Below are positions 1 through 9,399 of a stretch of 64,000 nt of DNA, piece by piece (the stretch's first letter is position 1; each line of letters opens with the position of its first letter). The notes under the pieces were generated by a model. The model did not search any database and had not been told where the DNA came from. It worked only from the letters and a program-made list of their open reading frames with translations. The DNA is taken from positions 310,001 to 374,000 of the forward strand of contig NZ_JFYN01000042.1 in NCBI RefSeq assembly GCF_000631985.1, written 5' to 3'. This DNA comes from Pseudomonas sp. RIT288 (GTDB lineage Bacteria > Pseudomonadota > Gammaproteobacteria > Pseudomonadales > Pseudomonadaceae). The translations under genes and the position numbers were made by a program.

Positions 1-212
1 TGCACATTGCAGCGGGCAAAAACGCCGATCGCTGCGTCACTTTCGTGCATTGCCGGCAATCTGCACGTTGCACTGACGCCAGAACCTGCGGAATATGTCC
101 GAAAAACTGCGGATTAAAAGGCTTGCGTGCCGCTGACGCCGATCCGCGCTGCCCTTCACGGAGGCTTCACACGCCGTGGGCAGGATTATAAAAATTTCTC
201 AGGAGTGAGCTG
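1..212. other. Upstream region of first regulator gene
   Basis: No gene is visible in this stretch. It presumably holds the promoter of the regulator that starts at 213, with an AGGAG ribosome-binding site at 201-205. A degenerate direct repeat, roughly GCACGTTGCACTGACGCC and GCCGCTGACGCC, is present but too short to interpret. Confidence 0.4.
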
Positions 213-3020
213 TTGAGTCTTCCCCCGAATCAGGCCCTCGGTTTCGGCCCCTATCGGATTCAGCCCGGCAAACGGCTGCTGCTTGAGGGCGAGCAGCCGT
301 TACGCCTGGGCCGACGTGCCATGGATATTCTGCTGATCCTGCTGGCGCATGCCGGCGATGTCGTGAGCAAGCAGCAACTGATTGCCGGCGTATGGCCGGA
401 CAGCATCGTGGAAGACATCAATCTGCGGGTGCACATGGCGGCTTTGCGCAAAGCCCTGGGCGACGGTCAGGGCGGGCAGAGATACATCGTCACGGTGGCG
501 CAGCGCGGCTACAGCTTTGTCGCACCGATCAGGCTGCAATCGATCGAACAGCACACCTGCGCCGAGACCGGCACCCGGCATAACCTGCCACTGCGCCGCA
601 CGCGAATGATCGGCCGCCAGCCGCTGGTCGACAGCCTGATCACGCAGTTGCCACGCCAGCGCTGCATCACGCTGGTCGGCCCCGGCGGCATCGGCAAAAC
701 CACCGTGGCCCTGCGCGTTGCCGAACAGATGATCGGCCACTATCGGGACGGCATCCGGCTGCTGGATCTTTCGCCGATCAACGACGCACGAATGATCTGC
801 TCGCATCTGGCGGCCCTGCTGGACGTGGTGCTGCATGACAACGATCCGCTGCCCCACCTCGTCAATGCACTGCGCGAGCGCGAGATGCTGCTGGTGATCG
901 ACAATTGCGAACATTTGATCGACGCCATGGCACTGCTCAGCGAGAGCATTTTGCGCGGTGCGCCGCAGGTTCACATTCTGGCCACCAGCCGCGAGAGCCT
1001 GCGTGCCGAAGGCGAGTATGTGCAACGCCTTGAGTCGCTTGATTACCCGCCGCCGATTGCCGTGCTTGATCGTGCGCAGGCGTTGAATTTTTCAGCATTG
1101 CAACTGTTTGCCGAACGCGCCCTGGCCGCGCACGAGGGCTTCGAATTGAGCGACGCCGAGCTGCCCGATGCGCTTGAAATCTGTCGGCGTCTGGACGGCA
1201 TTCCACTGGCCCTGGAGCTGGCGGCGGCGCAGGCTGGAGAGCTCGGCCTGCATGGTCTGCTCAGCCAGCTGCAAGGGCGTCTGCCGGTATTGGCTGCCGG
1301 CAATCAGAGCAGCGTGGAGCGCCACCAGACGCTGCGTGCCACGCTGGACTGGAGCTTCAACCTGCTGACCGATTGCGAACAGACCTGCCTGCGCCGACTG
1401 GGTGTGTTTCGGGGTGGCTTCACGCTGGAGTCCGCCGCTGCGGTGATCGGTGGACAGCACATCCAGCCCGGCGAGGTGTTTGGTTCGATCACACAACTGG
1501 TCGCCAAGTCGTTGCTCAACGTCGAAGTCGGTGATGAAGAAGTGTTCTATCGGTTGCTCGACACCACTCGGCGCTATGCCTTGGAAAAACTCGAGCAAGG
1601 CGCCGAACTTGCCGAAACCCGCGAACGCCACGCTGAACGCTGTCTGGCGCTGATGTATCAGGCGCAGACCGATTGGGAAAATACCTCAACCGCACTGTGG
1701 ATCGAACGCTACGCACGCGGTCTGGAAGACCTGCGCGCGGCGCTCGACTGGAGCCTGAACGGTGCCGGCCCCAACGATGTGGGGATTTATCTGGCCGCAA
1801 CCTCGGCGCCATTGTGGCAAGAGTTGTCGCTGCTCAAGGAATACGGCGGTTACGTGCGCCGGGCGCTGGCCCTGCTGGAAAACGCTGCCGAACCTTGTCC
1901 TCGGGTGAAAATCGCGCTGAAGCTGGCGCTTGGCAGCGCCTGCTACCACACCTGGGGTGGCACCCCGGAAACCATCGCGGCATTCGTCGATGCCCATACG
2001 CTGGCACAAGCGTACGACGACGTGGCCGGACAGCTGCGCGCGGTGTCCGGGCACATGGCGGTCAACCTGAGCTGTGGCCATTATCGGTCGGCGCTGGAAC
2101 AGAGCGAACAGTTCGATCGACTCGGCCTGCATGGCGACCCGCAGTTGTCGCTGAGTACACACCGCCTGCGGGTGTTGGCGCTGCATTACGCCGGTGACCA
2201 GCAGCAGGCACGCTTGCATGCCGAGCAAGTGATTCAGCAAATGGCTCAAAACGGCAACCCCAACCGCTTCACCCATGGCTTCGGCGTGCAGTACGACCAG
2301 AGCGTCGCCTCGCTGACGGTGCTTGCCCGGGTGTTGTGGCTACAAGGTTTCCCTGAACAGGCCTGGCGTACGGCCAGGCAGGCACTGGACATCGCCGTGC
2401 AAATCAACCACGGCACTTCGATCTGCTACACCCTGGCGCTGGCCAGTTGCCTGATTGCTCATTACAACGGTGACCAGCAAAACGCCCGTGCTTTGCTGCA
2501 GCAGTTGCTGGAGCAGGCGCAGAAGCACTCCGTATTGCTGTTCCATCGCTGGGCATGCCAGTACGCGCAGGTTCTCGACGCCGATGCCGCCGTGCCGATA
2601 CCGACCGAAGACAGCGGCCTGATCAGGGAAATCATGGTGACACTGGACAGCCGTTTTGTTGATGACGCGTTGCTTGAGCGGGCACACAGCGGAGCTGCAG
2701 GCTGGAGCACGGCGGAGATTCTGCGGGCTCGGGCCGATCGCATGTTGATTGAACAATCGGCTTGCCCCGACAGCAACACCCGGCAAGCCGAAAAGGTCTT
2801 GCACCAGGCACTGTCGATCGCGCAGACCCAGGGCGCCCTGGCCTGGGAACTGCGCAGCGCCACTTCGCTGGCGCAGTTGTGGCAACGGCAGAACCGCTGC
2901 CGCGAAGCGCTGGATTTATTGAACCCGATCTATCAACGCTTCACCGAGGGCTATGCCACCCCGGACTTGCGCAAGGTGCGCTTGTTACTCGACGAGTTGG
3001 GCCGCCAACTGCGAGCCTGA
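213..3020 (+). CDS. Winged-helix transcriptional regulator with NTPase and TPR-like domains
   Basis: This 935-residue protein begins with an OmpR/PhoB-type winged-helix DNA-binding domain (about residues 10-105, ending in a GYSFVAP motif). An AAA/STAND-type NTPase follows, with a P-loop GPGGIGKTT near residue 155 and a Walker B-like LLVIDNCEHL near 226. From about residue 480 on it is a long helical region of TPR-like repeats. The layout resembles signal-responsive SARP/MalT-like regulators; the ligand cannot be read from sequence. The start is a TTG, chosen because AGGAG lies 7 bases upstream and the DNA-binding domain begins just after. Its 3' end overlaps the convergent paralogue by 36 bases. 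No obvious target is adjacent. Confidence 0.85.
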   Translation: MSLPPNQALGFGPYRIQPGKRLLLEGEQPLRLGRRAMDILLILLAHAGDVVSKQQLIAGVWPDSIVEDINLRVHMAALRKALGDGQGGQRYIVTVAQRGYSFVAPIRLQSIEQHTCAETGTRHNLPLRRTRMIGRQPLVDSLITQLPRQRCITLVGPGGIGKTTVALRVAEQMIGHYRDGIRLLDLSPINDARMICSHLAALLDVVLHDNDPLPHLVNALREREMLLVIDNCEHLIDAMALLSESILRGAPQVHILATSRESLRAEGEYVQRLESLDYPPPIAVLDRAQALNFSALQLFAERALAAHEGFELSDAELPDALEICRRLDGIPLALELAAAQAGELGLHGLLSQLQGRLPVLAAGNQSSVERHQTLRATLDWSFNLLTDCEQTCLRRLGVFRGGFTLESAAAVIGGQHIQPGEVFGSITQLVAKSLLNVEVGDEEVFYRLLDTTRRYALEKLEQGAELAETRERHAERCLALMYQAQTDWENTSTALWIERYARGLEDLRAALDWSLNGAGPNDVGIYLAATSAPLWQELSLLKEYGGYVRRALALLENAAEPCPRVKIALKLALGSACYHTWGGTPETIAAFVDAHTLAQAYDDVAGQLRAVSGHMAVNLSCGHYRSALEQSEQFDRLGLHGDPQLSLSTHRLRVLALHYAGDQQQARLHAEQVIQQMAQNGNPNRFTHGFGVQYDQSVASLTVLARVLWLQGFPEQAWRTARQALDIAVQINHGTSICYTLALASCLIAHYNGDQQNARALLQQLLEQAQKHSVLLFHRWACQYAQVLDADAAVPIPTEDSGLIREIMVTLDSRFVDDALLERAHSGAAGWSTAEILRARADRMLIEQSACPDSNTRQAEKVLHQALSIAQTQGALAWELRSATSLAQLWQRQNRCREALDLLNPIYQRFTEGYATPDLRKVRLLLDELGRQLRA

Positions 3021-4454
3021 CACCCAACGACTGCGGCTGACGAAGCGCGCATACCGGCGCTCGTACTCGTTGGATTCACCACTGCGTTCCAGTTGTTCGC
3101 GGGCGTAACGACGGGTGGTGTTGAGCATGCGATAGCGCAACCCGGCACTGCCCCGCTCGACCGCCAGCAAAGACTTCTGCGCCAACCGGTCAATCATCAG
3201 GGCCAACGTCGACGGAGGTAACTGCGCGCAGCTGATGACGCCCATCGCCGCATCCATGGCAAACGCCATTTTGAAAACCGACAGGCGTTGCAGCACCCGC
3301 TGTTCCTGCTCATTCAGGTGTTGATAGCTCCAGTCCAGCGCGGCTTTCAGGGTTTGATGGCGTGGCACGGCAGTACGCCGGCCATGGCTGAGCAGCTGTA
3401 AACAATTGTCGAGTTGTGACTGCAAGCCGACCATCGCCAAAGCATCAATGTGCACCGCCGCCAGTTCAATCGCCAGTGGCAGCCCATCGAGCCGCCGACA
3501 GATGTCGCGCACAGCATTGAGATCCTGTTCGCGCAGGGTAAAACCCTGTTGCCGGGCACGGGCACGACTGACAAACAATTGCACGGCCGAATAGCCCATG
3601 GTCTCTTCGACACTGCCCAACGCCGAGGATTTGGGAATGGCCAGTGGCGGCAGGGTTTGTACGGTCTCCAGACTGGCCTGCAATGCTTCGCGACTGGTCG
3701 CAAGAATCGACAGCCGTGGCGCGGCCTCCAGTAAACGTTCAACCAGAACCTTGCAGGCTTCACGCAGATGTTCGCAGTTATCCAGCACCAGCAAGCTGTG
3801 ACGCGCCGCCAGCGTGACGAGATCGGTATCGAGGGTTTGCAACAGATAGTCGAGCAGTGGCGTGGCGTCGCTGACTACCGCCAGATCCACCAGCCAGACC
3901 CCATCGCGAAAATGCTGTAGCAGCAACTCTGCAGCACGCAACGCCACCGTGGTTTTGCCCACACCCGCAGGCCCCGTCACGGTCATCAATCGGCACAGTG
4001 GCAATTGCCGCACCATCGAGCCCACCACTGAATCGCGACCGGTCACCGGCGTCAGCCGCACAGGCAGGTTGTGTTGTGCTGCTTGCAGGTGTTCCAGGGG
4101 CACGTGCCCGGTATTGTCGCCCTGCACCGGGGCCACGAAGCTGTAGCCACATTGCGGCACATTGACGATATAGCGTTGGCCGTTCTCACCGTCACCGAGC
4201 GCCCGTCGCAGGGCGGCAATGTGGACGCGAAGATTGATCTCTTCGACCACCGAAGTGGGCCAGACCCGTGCAATCAACTCTTCCTTTCTGACCACTCGGC
4301 CTGCGCGCTCGACCAGCACCTGCAGAATGTCCAGCGCACGCCCGCCCATGCGCAGTTGCCGATCCCCGTCGAGGATCAGCCGTTGGCGCAAATGGAAGGC
4401 GTAAGGGCCGAAATACAGGACTGACGCCGAGTTCAAATCGTTGAGACTGTTCAT
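2985..4454 (-). CDS. Winged-helix regulator with NTPase domain, short paralogue
   Basis: This protein of about 489 residues has the same N-terminal architecture as the convergent neighbour: an OmpR-type winged helix (about residues 10-100, ending CGYSFVAP), a P-loop GPAGVGKTT near residue 157 and LLVLDNCEHL near 220. It stops before any TPR-like region, so it is about half the neighbour's length. The ATG at 4454 is preferred because it places the domain like the paralogue; a GTG at 4496 would add 14 residues. The last 36 bases overlap the 3' end of the neighbouring regulator. The two proteins share most positions in the DNA-binding domain, which suggests a duplication followed by loss or gain of the sensor region. 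Confidence 0.82.
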   Translation of the reverse strand: MNSLNDLNSASVLYFGPYAFHLRQRLILDGDRQLRMGGRALDILQVLVERAGRVVRKEELIARVWPTSVVEEINLRVHIAALRRALGDGENGQRYIVNVPQCGYSFVAPVQGDNTGHVPLEHLQAAQHNLPVRLTPVTGRDSVVGSMVRQLPLCRLMTVTGPAGVGKTTVALRAAELLLQHFRDGVWLVDLAVVSDATPLLDYLLQTLDTDLVTLAARHSLLVLDNCEHLREACKVLVERLLEAAPRLSILATSREALQASLETVQTLPPLAIPKSSALGSVEETMGYSAVQLFVSRARARQQGFTLREQDLNAVRDICRRLDGLPLAIELAAVHIDALAMVGLQSQLDNCLQLLSHGRRTAVPRHQTLKAALDWSYQHLNEQEQRVLQRLSVFKMAFAMDAAMGVISCAQLPPSTLALMIDRLAQKSLLAVERGSAGLRYRMLNTTRRYAREQLERSGESNEYERRYARFVSRSRWVSGSQLAAQLVE

Positions 4455-4544
4455 GCCAACTATCTTGGCAGCCTGCGATGACGGCACAACCTTCACACAG
4501 GGCGCAGCACGGACATCCGGGTGCGCACAACGGACAGAACCGCT

Positions 4545-5495
4545 CTAACTGAACTGTTCGCGGTATTGCACAGGGGTAAGGCCGAGTTTTTCCGCGAACA
4601 ACAGACGCATGTGCCGAACACTGCCAAAACCACTCTTGTAGGCCACGGTTTTCAAAGGCAGGTCAGTGGTTTCCAAAAGATTTCGTGCGCAGTCGATACG
4701 CGCACTTTGCAGGAACTCCATCGGCGTCATATTGATGTCGCGGGCAAACGTCCGCGCGAAGTGCCGTGCACTCATGTTCGCCAATCCTGCCATGCGCTCG
4801 ACACTGAACGCTTCGTCGAGATGGTCCAGGACGTAATTCTGTACTCGGGTGATCGGGGTTTCCTGAGGCGCCACCGCCGCCATCAATGGGCTGAACTGCG
4901 CCTGTCCACCTTGACGTTTCATCACCACCAGCAGCACTTTGGCGACGTCCTGGGCCAACTTCTTGCCATGATCCTGCGCCACCAGCGCCAGCGCCAGGTC
5001 GATGCCGGCCGTGACCCCGCCAGAGGTGATCAGATTGCGATCCTCAATGAAAATCTGGTCGGTGGCGACGCTCGCCTTTGGAAATGCCTTGATCAGGCGT
5101 TCGGTGTAGTTCCAATGAGTGGTCACCCGATAGCCATCGAGTAACCCGGCATGGCCGAGCACGAAGGCGCCGGTGCAGATCGAACCATATCGCTCGGCAC
5201 AGGGTACGGCCGCTTTCAGCCAAGCCAGCAACGCCGGGTGTTTTTCGTTGTAAGCCCCCGGCCCGCCGGGTACCAGCAGCAAGTCGTAGCGCTCAGGGGC
5301 TTGTTCTATATGCCGGTCGGTGTGTACCAGCACACCGTTGGACGCACTCAACGGCCCGCGCTCGGTACCGAGAGTGGTCAGTTGATAGTGCAACTCCGGT
5401 TTCAAATAGCGATTGGCCACCGAAAACACCTCCAGCGGCCCGGCCATGTCGAGCAGTAGAAAGTCGGGGAACAACACCATTGCCACGGTTTTCAT
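4545..5495 (-). CDS. GlxA-family AraC-type transcriptional regulator
   Basis: The N-terminal half is a DJ-1/PfpI-like (class I amidotransferase-like) domain with the nucleophile-elbow sequence SICTGAF. The C-terminal about 100 residues are an AraC/XylS double helix-turn-helix (RMAGLANMSARHFARTF, and a second helix ending near PVQYREQF). This is the GlxA architecture, in which the DJ-1 fold is normally a sensor and not an enzyme. The ATG at 5495 (MKTVAMVLF) is the likely start; a GTG three codons upstream is possible. It is divergent from the pirin gene across a region of about 220 bases, so it may control that gene; this is inference from position only. Confidence 0.9.
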   Translation of the reverse strand: MKTVAMVLFPDFLLLDMAGPLEVFSVANRYLKPELHYQLTTLGTERGPLSASNGVLVHTDRHIEQAPERYDLLLVPGGPGAYNEKHPALLAWLKAAVPCAERYGSICTGAFVLGHAGLLDGYRVTTHWNYTERLIKAFPKASVATDQIFIEDRNLITSGGVTAGIDLALALVAQDHGKKLAQDVAKVLLVVMKRQGGQAQFSPLMAAVAPQETPITRVQNYVLDHLDEAFSVERMAGLANMSARHFARTFARDINMTPMEFLQSARIDCARNLLETTDLPLKTVAYKSGFGSVRHMRLLFAEKLGLTPVQYREQFS

Positions 5496-5714
5496 GGGGT
5501 ACACATCACTGTTAATGAAAGGTAAACGGACAAGACCGGATGAGCATTATGGCCAACTGCGGCACAGTCGTCGGAAAAAAATACGTGATCAAGCGCACAC
5601 AACTGTCAACCACAAGCGGACAGTATTTCAATTTCCATCTACTTATTACCTCAAAGAGTAAACAGTAACCTTCTCCTCACTCGGACGAATTCACGTCCCC
5701 AAGGAGATTTCATC

Positions 5715-6437
5715 ATGCTGACTCTTCGCAAAGCCTCCGATCGTGGCCTCGCCAATCATGGCTGGTTGAAGTCGTTCCACACCTTTTCCTTTGCCAGCTA
5801 CCGCGACCCGCGTGAACAGGGTTTTTCCGACCTGCTGGTGATCAACGATGACCGCGTTGCCGCCGGCAAAGGTTTCGGCCAGCACCCGCATCGCGACATG
5901 GAGATCTTTTCCTACGTGCTCGAAGGCGCACTGGAACATAAAGACACGTTGGGCACCGGCTCGGTGATCCGCCCTGGCGACGTACAATTGATGAGCGCCG
6001 GCAGCGGCGTGGCGCACAGCGAGTTCAACCATTCGGCCACCAAGCCAGTGCACTTTTTGCAAATCTGGATTGTGCCGGAGATCAGCGGCGCCAAACCGCG
6101 CTATCAACAGGAGCATTTCAGTGCGCAGAAAAAACGCGGTCATCTGCAACTGATCATCTCGCCGGACGGCAGCGATGGTTCGCTGACAGTGCGCCAGGAT
6201 GCGCGGGTATACGCCGGGTTGTTCGACGGCAAGGAAAGCGCCACCCTGAAACTGTCGGCCAACCGTTACGCCTACGTACATGTGGCTCGCGGCAGTGTTG
6301 AACTCAATGGCCAGTTGCTGCAGGAAGGTGACGGCGTGCGGGTTCGCGAGGAACAGGCGTTGACTCTGAGCAATGGCGTGGATGCCGAAGTACTGGTGTT
6401 TGACCTGCGTCCGCAGGAGCTGCCGCAAATGCCATGA
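5715..6437 (+). CDS. Pirin family protein
   Basis: This 240-residue protein is a two-domain cupin of the pirin/YhaK family. The N-terminal cupin keeps the metal ligands His57 and His59 (in GQHPHRDMEIF), His101 and Glu103 (in GVAHSEF). Some bacterial pirins oxidise quercetin, and others act as redox-linked partners of enzymes or regulators; the role here cannot be assigned. The ATG is preceded by a clear AAGGAG at 5700-5705. A rho-independent terminator follows directly. The divergent GlxA-type regulator is its closest functional neighbour. Confidence 0.92.
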   Translation: MLTLRKASDRGLANHGWLKSFHTFSFASYRDPREQGFSDLLVINDDRVAAGKGFGQHPHRDMEIFSYVLEGALEHKDTLGTGSVIRPGDVQLMSAGSGVAHSEFNHSATKPVHFLQIWIVPEISGAKPRYQQEHFSAQKKRGHLQLIISPDGSDGSLTVRQDARVYAGLFDGKESATLKLSANRYAYVHVARGSVELNGQLLQEGDGVRVREEQALTLSNGVDAEVLVFDLRPQELPQMP

Positions 6438-6459
6438 GGCATGGGTTTCCAATGCCAAC

Positions 6460-6491
6460 AAAAACGGCCTTCGATTGAAGGCCGTTTTTTT
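6460..6491. terminator. Bidirectional rho-independent terminator
   Basis: The sequence AAAACGGCCTTC-GATT-GAAGGCCGTTTT forms a strong stem with a T-run on the plus strand and an A-run on the left that serves the minus strand. It lies between the convergent pirin gene and the coiled-coil membrane protein gene and overlaps the stop codon of the latter. Confidence 0.85.
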
Positions 6492-6909
6492 ATTCTGGCA
6501 ACACCGATGATGGCAACTCGGCAGGCTTGGCTGCACCGACATCTTTGCCCGCCTGAACCGCCGCCAATGTTGTTTGTATCGCTACATACAGGTTGGCCTG
6601 ACTGGCGAAATAGCCACCAACGACAATGCTGACCACACCAAACAGATGCACAGCCGTTGCCATCCAGACGTTGGCATTCACGGTACCCGCCTTCTTGAGC
6701 GCCTCTTTGGACTCGATGGCAATGCCTTGAATCATTGAGTCGTAGCGTTTATCTCGCTCAAACTGGAGGCGTTCATTAGCCTTGTCTCGCTCTGCCTGGG
6801 AGCAAAGGAACTCTCGGATATCTGCGTGCACTCGCTCTACCCGAGCATCCATCCTTGCCTCGATGGTCTCGATCCTGGCATTGAATTCTTCACGGCTGAT
6901 AGCGTTCAT
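6490..6909 (-). CDS. Conserved hypothetical coiled-coil protein with one membrane segment
   Basis: About 139 residues starting MNAISREEFNARIETIEARM. The first about 85 residues are charged and heptad-like, predicting a coiled coil. A hydrophobic stretch follows (VWMATAVHLFGVVSIVVGGY) and then a short tail. No catalytic motif is visible. Comparable small coiled-coil membrane proteins occur next to housekeeping genes in many pseudomonads; the function is unknown. The reading frame stays open to 6978, but the ATG at 6909 fits the start of the conserved segment better. Confidence 0.65.
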   Translation of the reverse strand: MNAISREEFNARIETIEARMDARVERVHADIREFLCSQAERDKANERLQFERDKRYDSMIQGIAIESKEALKKAGTVNANVWMATAVHLFGVVSIVVGGYFASQANLYVAIQTTLAAVQAGKDVGAAKPAELPSSVLPE

Positions 6910-7160
6910 GGCTTGTGTGTAACGACCTTTGCTCAATGTTTCGGTGCATTGATATTGCTCGAATTCCCTGGCTTTCAATCCGATCCCCTTCCCTGGGTTA
7001 CCGATACCTTCTCTGGCGCATCACTCACATACCGATTTCCTGGTGCTGCGAGTTGCATCAACAATAGGGCTGGCGCTCCAAGCCCACAAGCCGGCTGATT
7101 CTGCTATGAATGTAGGGCATTTCGTCAGACGATGTAGCTTGTCTAAAGCCCTCTAAGCAG

Positions 7161-8036
7161 TCATTCATTCTCCAGTGCAAACGCCTCGACAATCTGCTCA
7201 ATCACCGCCCTGACCCGTGCGGTGTGGCGCAAGTCCGCGTGGGTCACCAGCCAGACCTCATACGGTTGCGGGCGATTGCGCTCCGGCCAAAGCCTGATCA
7301 GGCCATCGCGCTCGCCCATGTACACCGGAATTTCTCCTACGCCCAGGCCAGCCGCAATCGAGCGGCGTACCAACAGACTGGAGCTCAGGCTGGCGACAAT
7401 CCGCCCGCGATGCAGCGGTTCGCAAACCAGCGTCATGTCCTTGTGCGTCTGCAAATACGGTTGGTAGACCACCAGGTCATGGCCTTCGAACGCCGTACCC
7501 TGCGGCGGGATGCCATGGGCGTCGATATACGCCTGTGAAGCGAACAATCCCACGGGCCAGCGAGCAATCCGCCGCGCGATCAGATCAGGATTGTCAGGCC
7601 GGGTATTGCGCACGGCGATGTCCGCCTCGCGCTTGGCCAGGCTAAGGATCTGCGTGGAAGCGTCCAGTTCAATGCGCACGTCGGGATGCTGTGCGTGCAG
7701 GCGGGTCATGGCCGGGATCAGGAAGTCGATGGCCAGCGAATCGGTGGTACTGACGCGTACGTTGCCGGTCAGACGATCATCCAGGCCCTGAATCTGCCGC
7801 TCGAGTTCCAGCGCCGACTGCTCCATTTTCTCCACGCTTTTGAGCGCGGCTTCGCCGACCGCCGTCAGTGCGTAGCCGTCGGAGGTGCGCAGGAACAAGG
7901 TCGCGCTCAGGGACTTTTCCAACGCCGTGATCCGTCGCCCGACGGTCGCCTGATCCACCCCCAGAACCCGCGCTGCGCCGCGTAATGTCGACTCCCTGCA
8001 TACCGCGAGAAATACCCGTGCATCATCCCAGTTCAT
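7161..8036 (-). CDS. LysR family transcriptional regulator
   Basis: This 291-residue LysR-type regulator has an N-terminal winged helix (DDARVFLAVCRESTLRGAA, then GVDQATVGRRITALE) and a periplasmic-binding-protein-like effector domain from about residue 90. It is divergent from the MFS transporter gene at 8148 with about 110 bases between, the classic arrangement for a LysR regulator controlling its neighbour. The effector is unknown. The ATG at 8036 has a G-rich ribosome-binding site upstream. Confidence 0.9.
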   Translation of the reverse strand: MNWDDARVFLAVCRESTLRGAARVLGVDQATVGRRITALEKSLSATLFLRTSDGYALTAVGEAALKSVEKMEQSALELERQIQGLDDRLTGNVRVSTTDSLAIDFLIPAMTRLHAQHPDVRIELDASTQILSLAKREADIAVRNTRPDNPDLIARRIARWPVGLFASQAYIDAHGIPPQGTAFEGHDLVVYQPYLQTHKDMTLVCEPLHRGRIVASLSSSLLVRRSIAAGLGVGEIPVYMGERDGLIRLWPERNRPQPYEVWLVTHADLRHTARVRAVIEQIVEAFALENE

Positions 8037-8147
8037 GCTGCCCCCAACCGATGCAAATTTGCATCACTATAAAGCCAAATCGCTGCATTACCGCAGCAAA
8101 GATAGCCGATATCCTGAGCGCCATAGACCTTCCTCAGGATTGCTGTC

Positions 8148-9338
8148 ATGCGTACATCAACCTCAGCGTTACCGATTTTCTCGGGACTCTGCGCCAGCCT
8201 GGTCGGCATTGGTCTGGCGCGTTTTGCCTACACACCGCTTATTCCCTCGCTGATTCAGGCGCAGTGGTTTTCTGCCAACGACGTGGTCTACCTCGGCGCA
8301 GCCAATCTGGTCGGCTATCTGATCGGCGCCCTGCTCGGCCGGCCGATAGCGCGCCAACTGGGCAATAAAAACGCCCTGCGACTGATGATGCTGCTGGTCA
8401 CCGCAGCGTTTTTTGCCTGTGCATTTCCATTGTCGGTGAGTTGGTTCTTTGGCTGGCGACTGCTGTCGGGGATTACCGGCGGCGCAATTATGGTGCTGGT
8501 GGCGGCGACTGTACTGCCCCACGTGCCGGCATCCCGCAAAGGGCTGGCCAGCGGTGCGATTTTTCTCGGTATCGGCCTGGGGATCGCCGCCTCTGGAACT
8601 CTTGTCCCGCCATTGTTGAATATGGGCCTGCAAGCTACCTGGTCGGGGCTGGGCGGATTGTCGCTGTTGCTGACCGCGATGAGCTGGTTTGGCTGGCCTG
8701 TTGATCTACCGCACCCGACCGCCACTCACGCAGGCGCGGCGATTGAGCCAACGCCCTCCGCCGTCTATTTGCTGTTCGGCCAATATGCGTTCATGGCGGC
8801 AGGGCTGGTACCGGCCATGGTGTTTCTGGTGGATTACGTGGCTCGAGGGCTCGGTGCCGGGGCGCAAATTGGCGCCTTGATTTGGGTGATGTATGGCCTG
8901 GGCGCAATTGTCGGCCCGGTAAGTTACGGCTTTCTCGCGGATCGGCTTGGCGCGCGGATCGGCATTCGGCTGGTATTGGTGATCCAGGCGATTGCGCTGG
9001 GACTGCTGGCGGTTTCCCACTCTTTCATGGCGTTGGCGGTGCTGGCAGTGATTATCGGCTCATTCCCGCCCGGCATCGTGCCTCTGGCCTTGGCCCGCGT
9101 GCATGAACTGGTGCCGGATCACCATCGCCAGCAAATCGCCTGGAGCCGCGCCACCGTATCGTTTGCCACGTTTCAGGCGCTGGCCGGATTTGCCTTTTCG
9201 GCGCTGTTCAATGCCACGGGCGGTCAGCACGCGTTGCTCTTCCTGATCGCCGCAGGGGCGATTGCCGTGGCGATCCTGTTGGAGCACGCCCTGAAATGGC
9301 TGCCCTCATCGACTGAACCACGCGTCTGTGAAAATTGA
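8148..9338 (+). CDS. YbfB/YjiJ family MFS transporter
   Basis: This 396-residue protein has about 12 hydrophobic segments and the start typical of the YbfB/YjiJ group (SGLCASLVGIGLARFAYTPL). It is an inner-membrane major facilitator, probably an exporter; the substrate is not known for the family. It lies divergent from the LysR gene and about 60 bases upstream of a quinone-oxidoreductase gene on the same strand, so the two may share a transcript. AGGA lies about 9 bases ahead of the ATG. Confidence 0.9.
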   Translation: MRTSTSALPIFSGLCASLVGIGLARFAYTPLIPSLIQAQWFSANDVVYLGAANLVGYLIGALLGRPIARQLGNKNALRLMMLLVTAAFFACAFPLSVSWFFGWRLLSGITGGAIMVLVAATVLPHVPASRKGLASGAIFLGIGLGIAASGTLVPPLLNMGLQATWSGLGGLSLLLTAMSWFGWPVDLPHPTATHAGAAIEPTPSAVYLLFGQYAFMAAGLVPAMVFLVDYVARGLGAGAQIGALIWVMYGLGAIVGPVSYGFLADRLGARIGIRLVLVIQAIALGLLAVSHSFMALAVLAVIIGSFPPGIVPLALARVHELVPDHHRQQIAWSRATVSFATFQALAGFAFSALFNATGGQHALLFLIAAGAIAVAILLEHALKWLPSSTEPRVCEN

Positions 9339-9399
9339 AGGGAATCATTGCCTGCGGGCCGTGCTCCCATCTTCAGAACCTCAAGCAACAGGAATCGAC

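Noticed and set aside
4455..4496. Upstream GTG start of the short regulator
   Set aside because: The 14 extra residues have no counterpart in the paralogue and no ribosome-binding site is seen.
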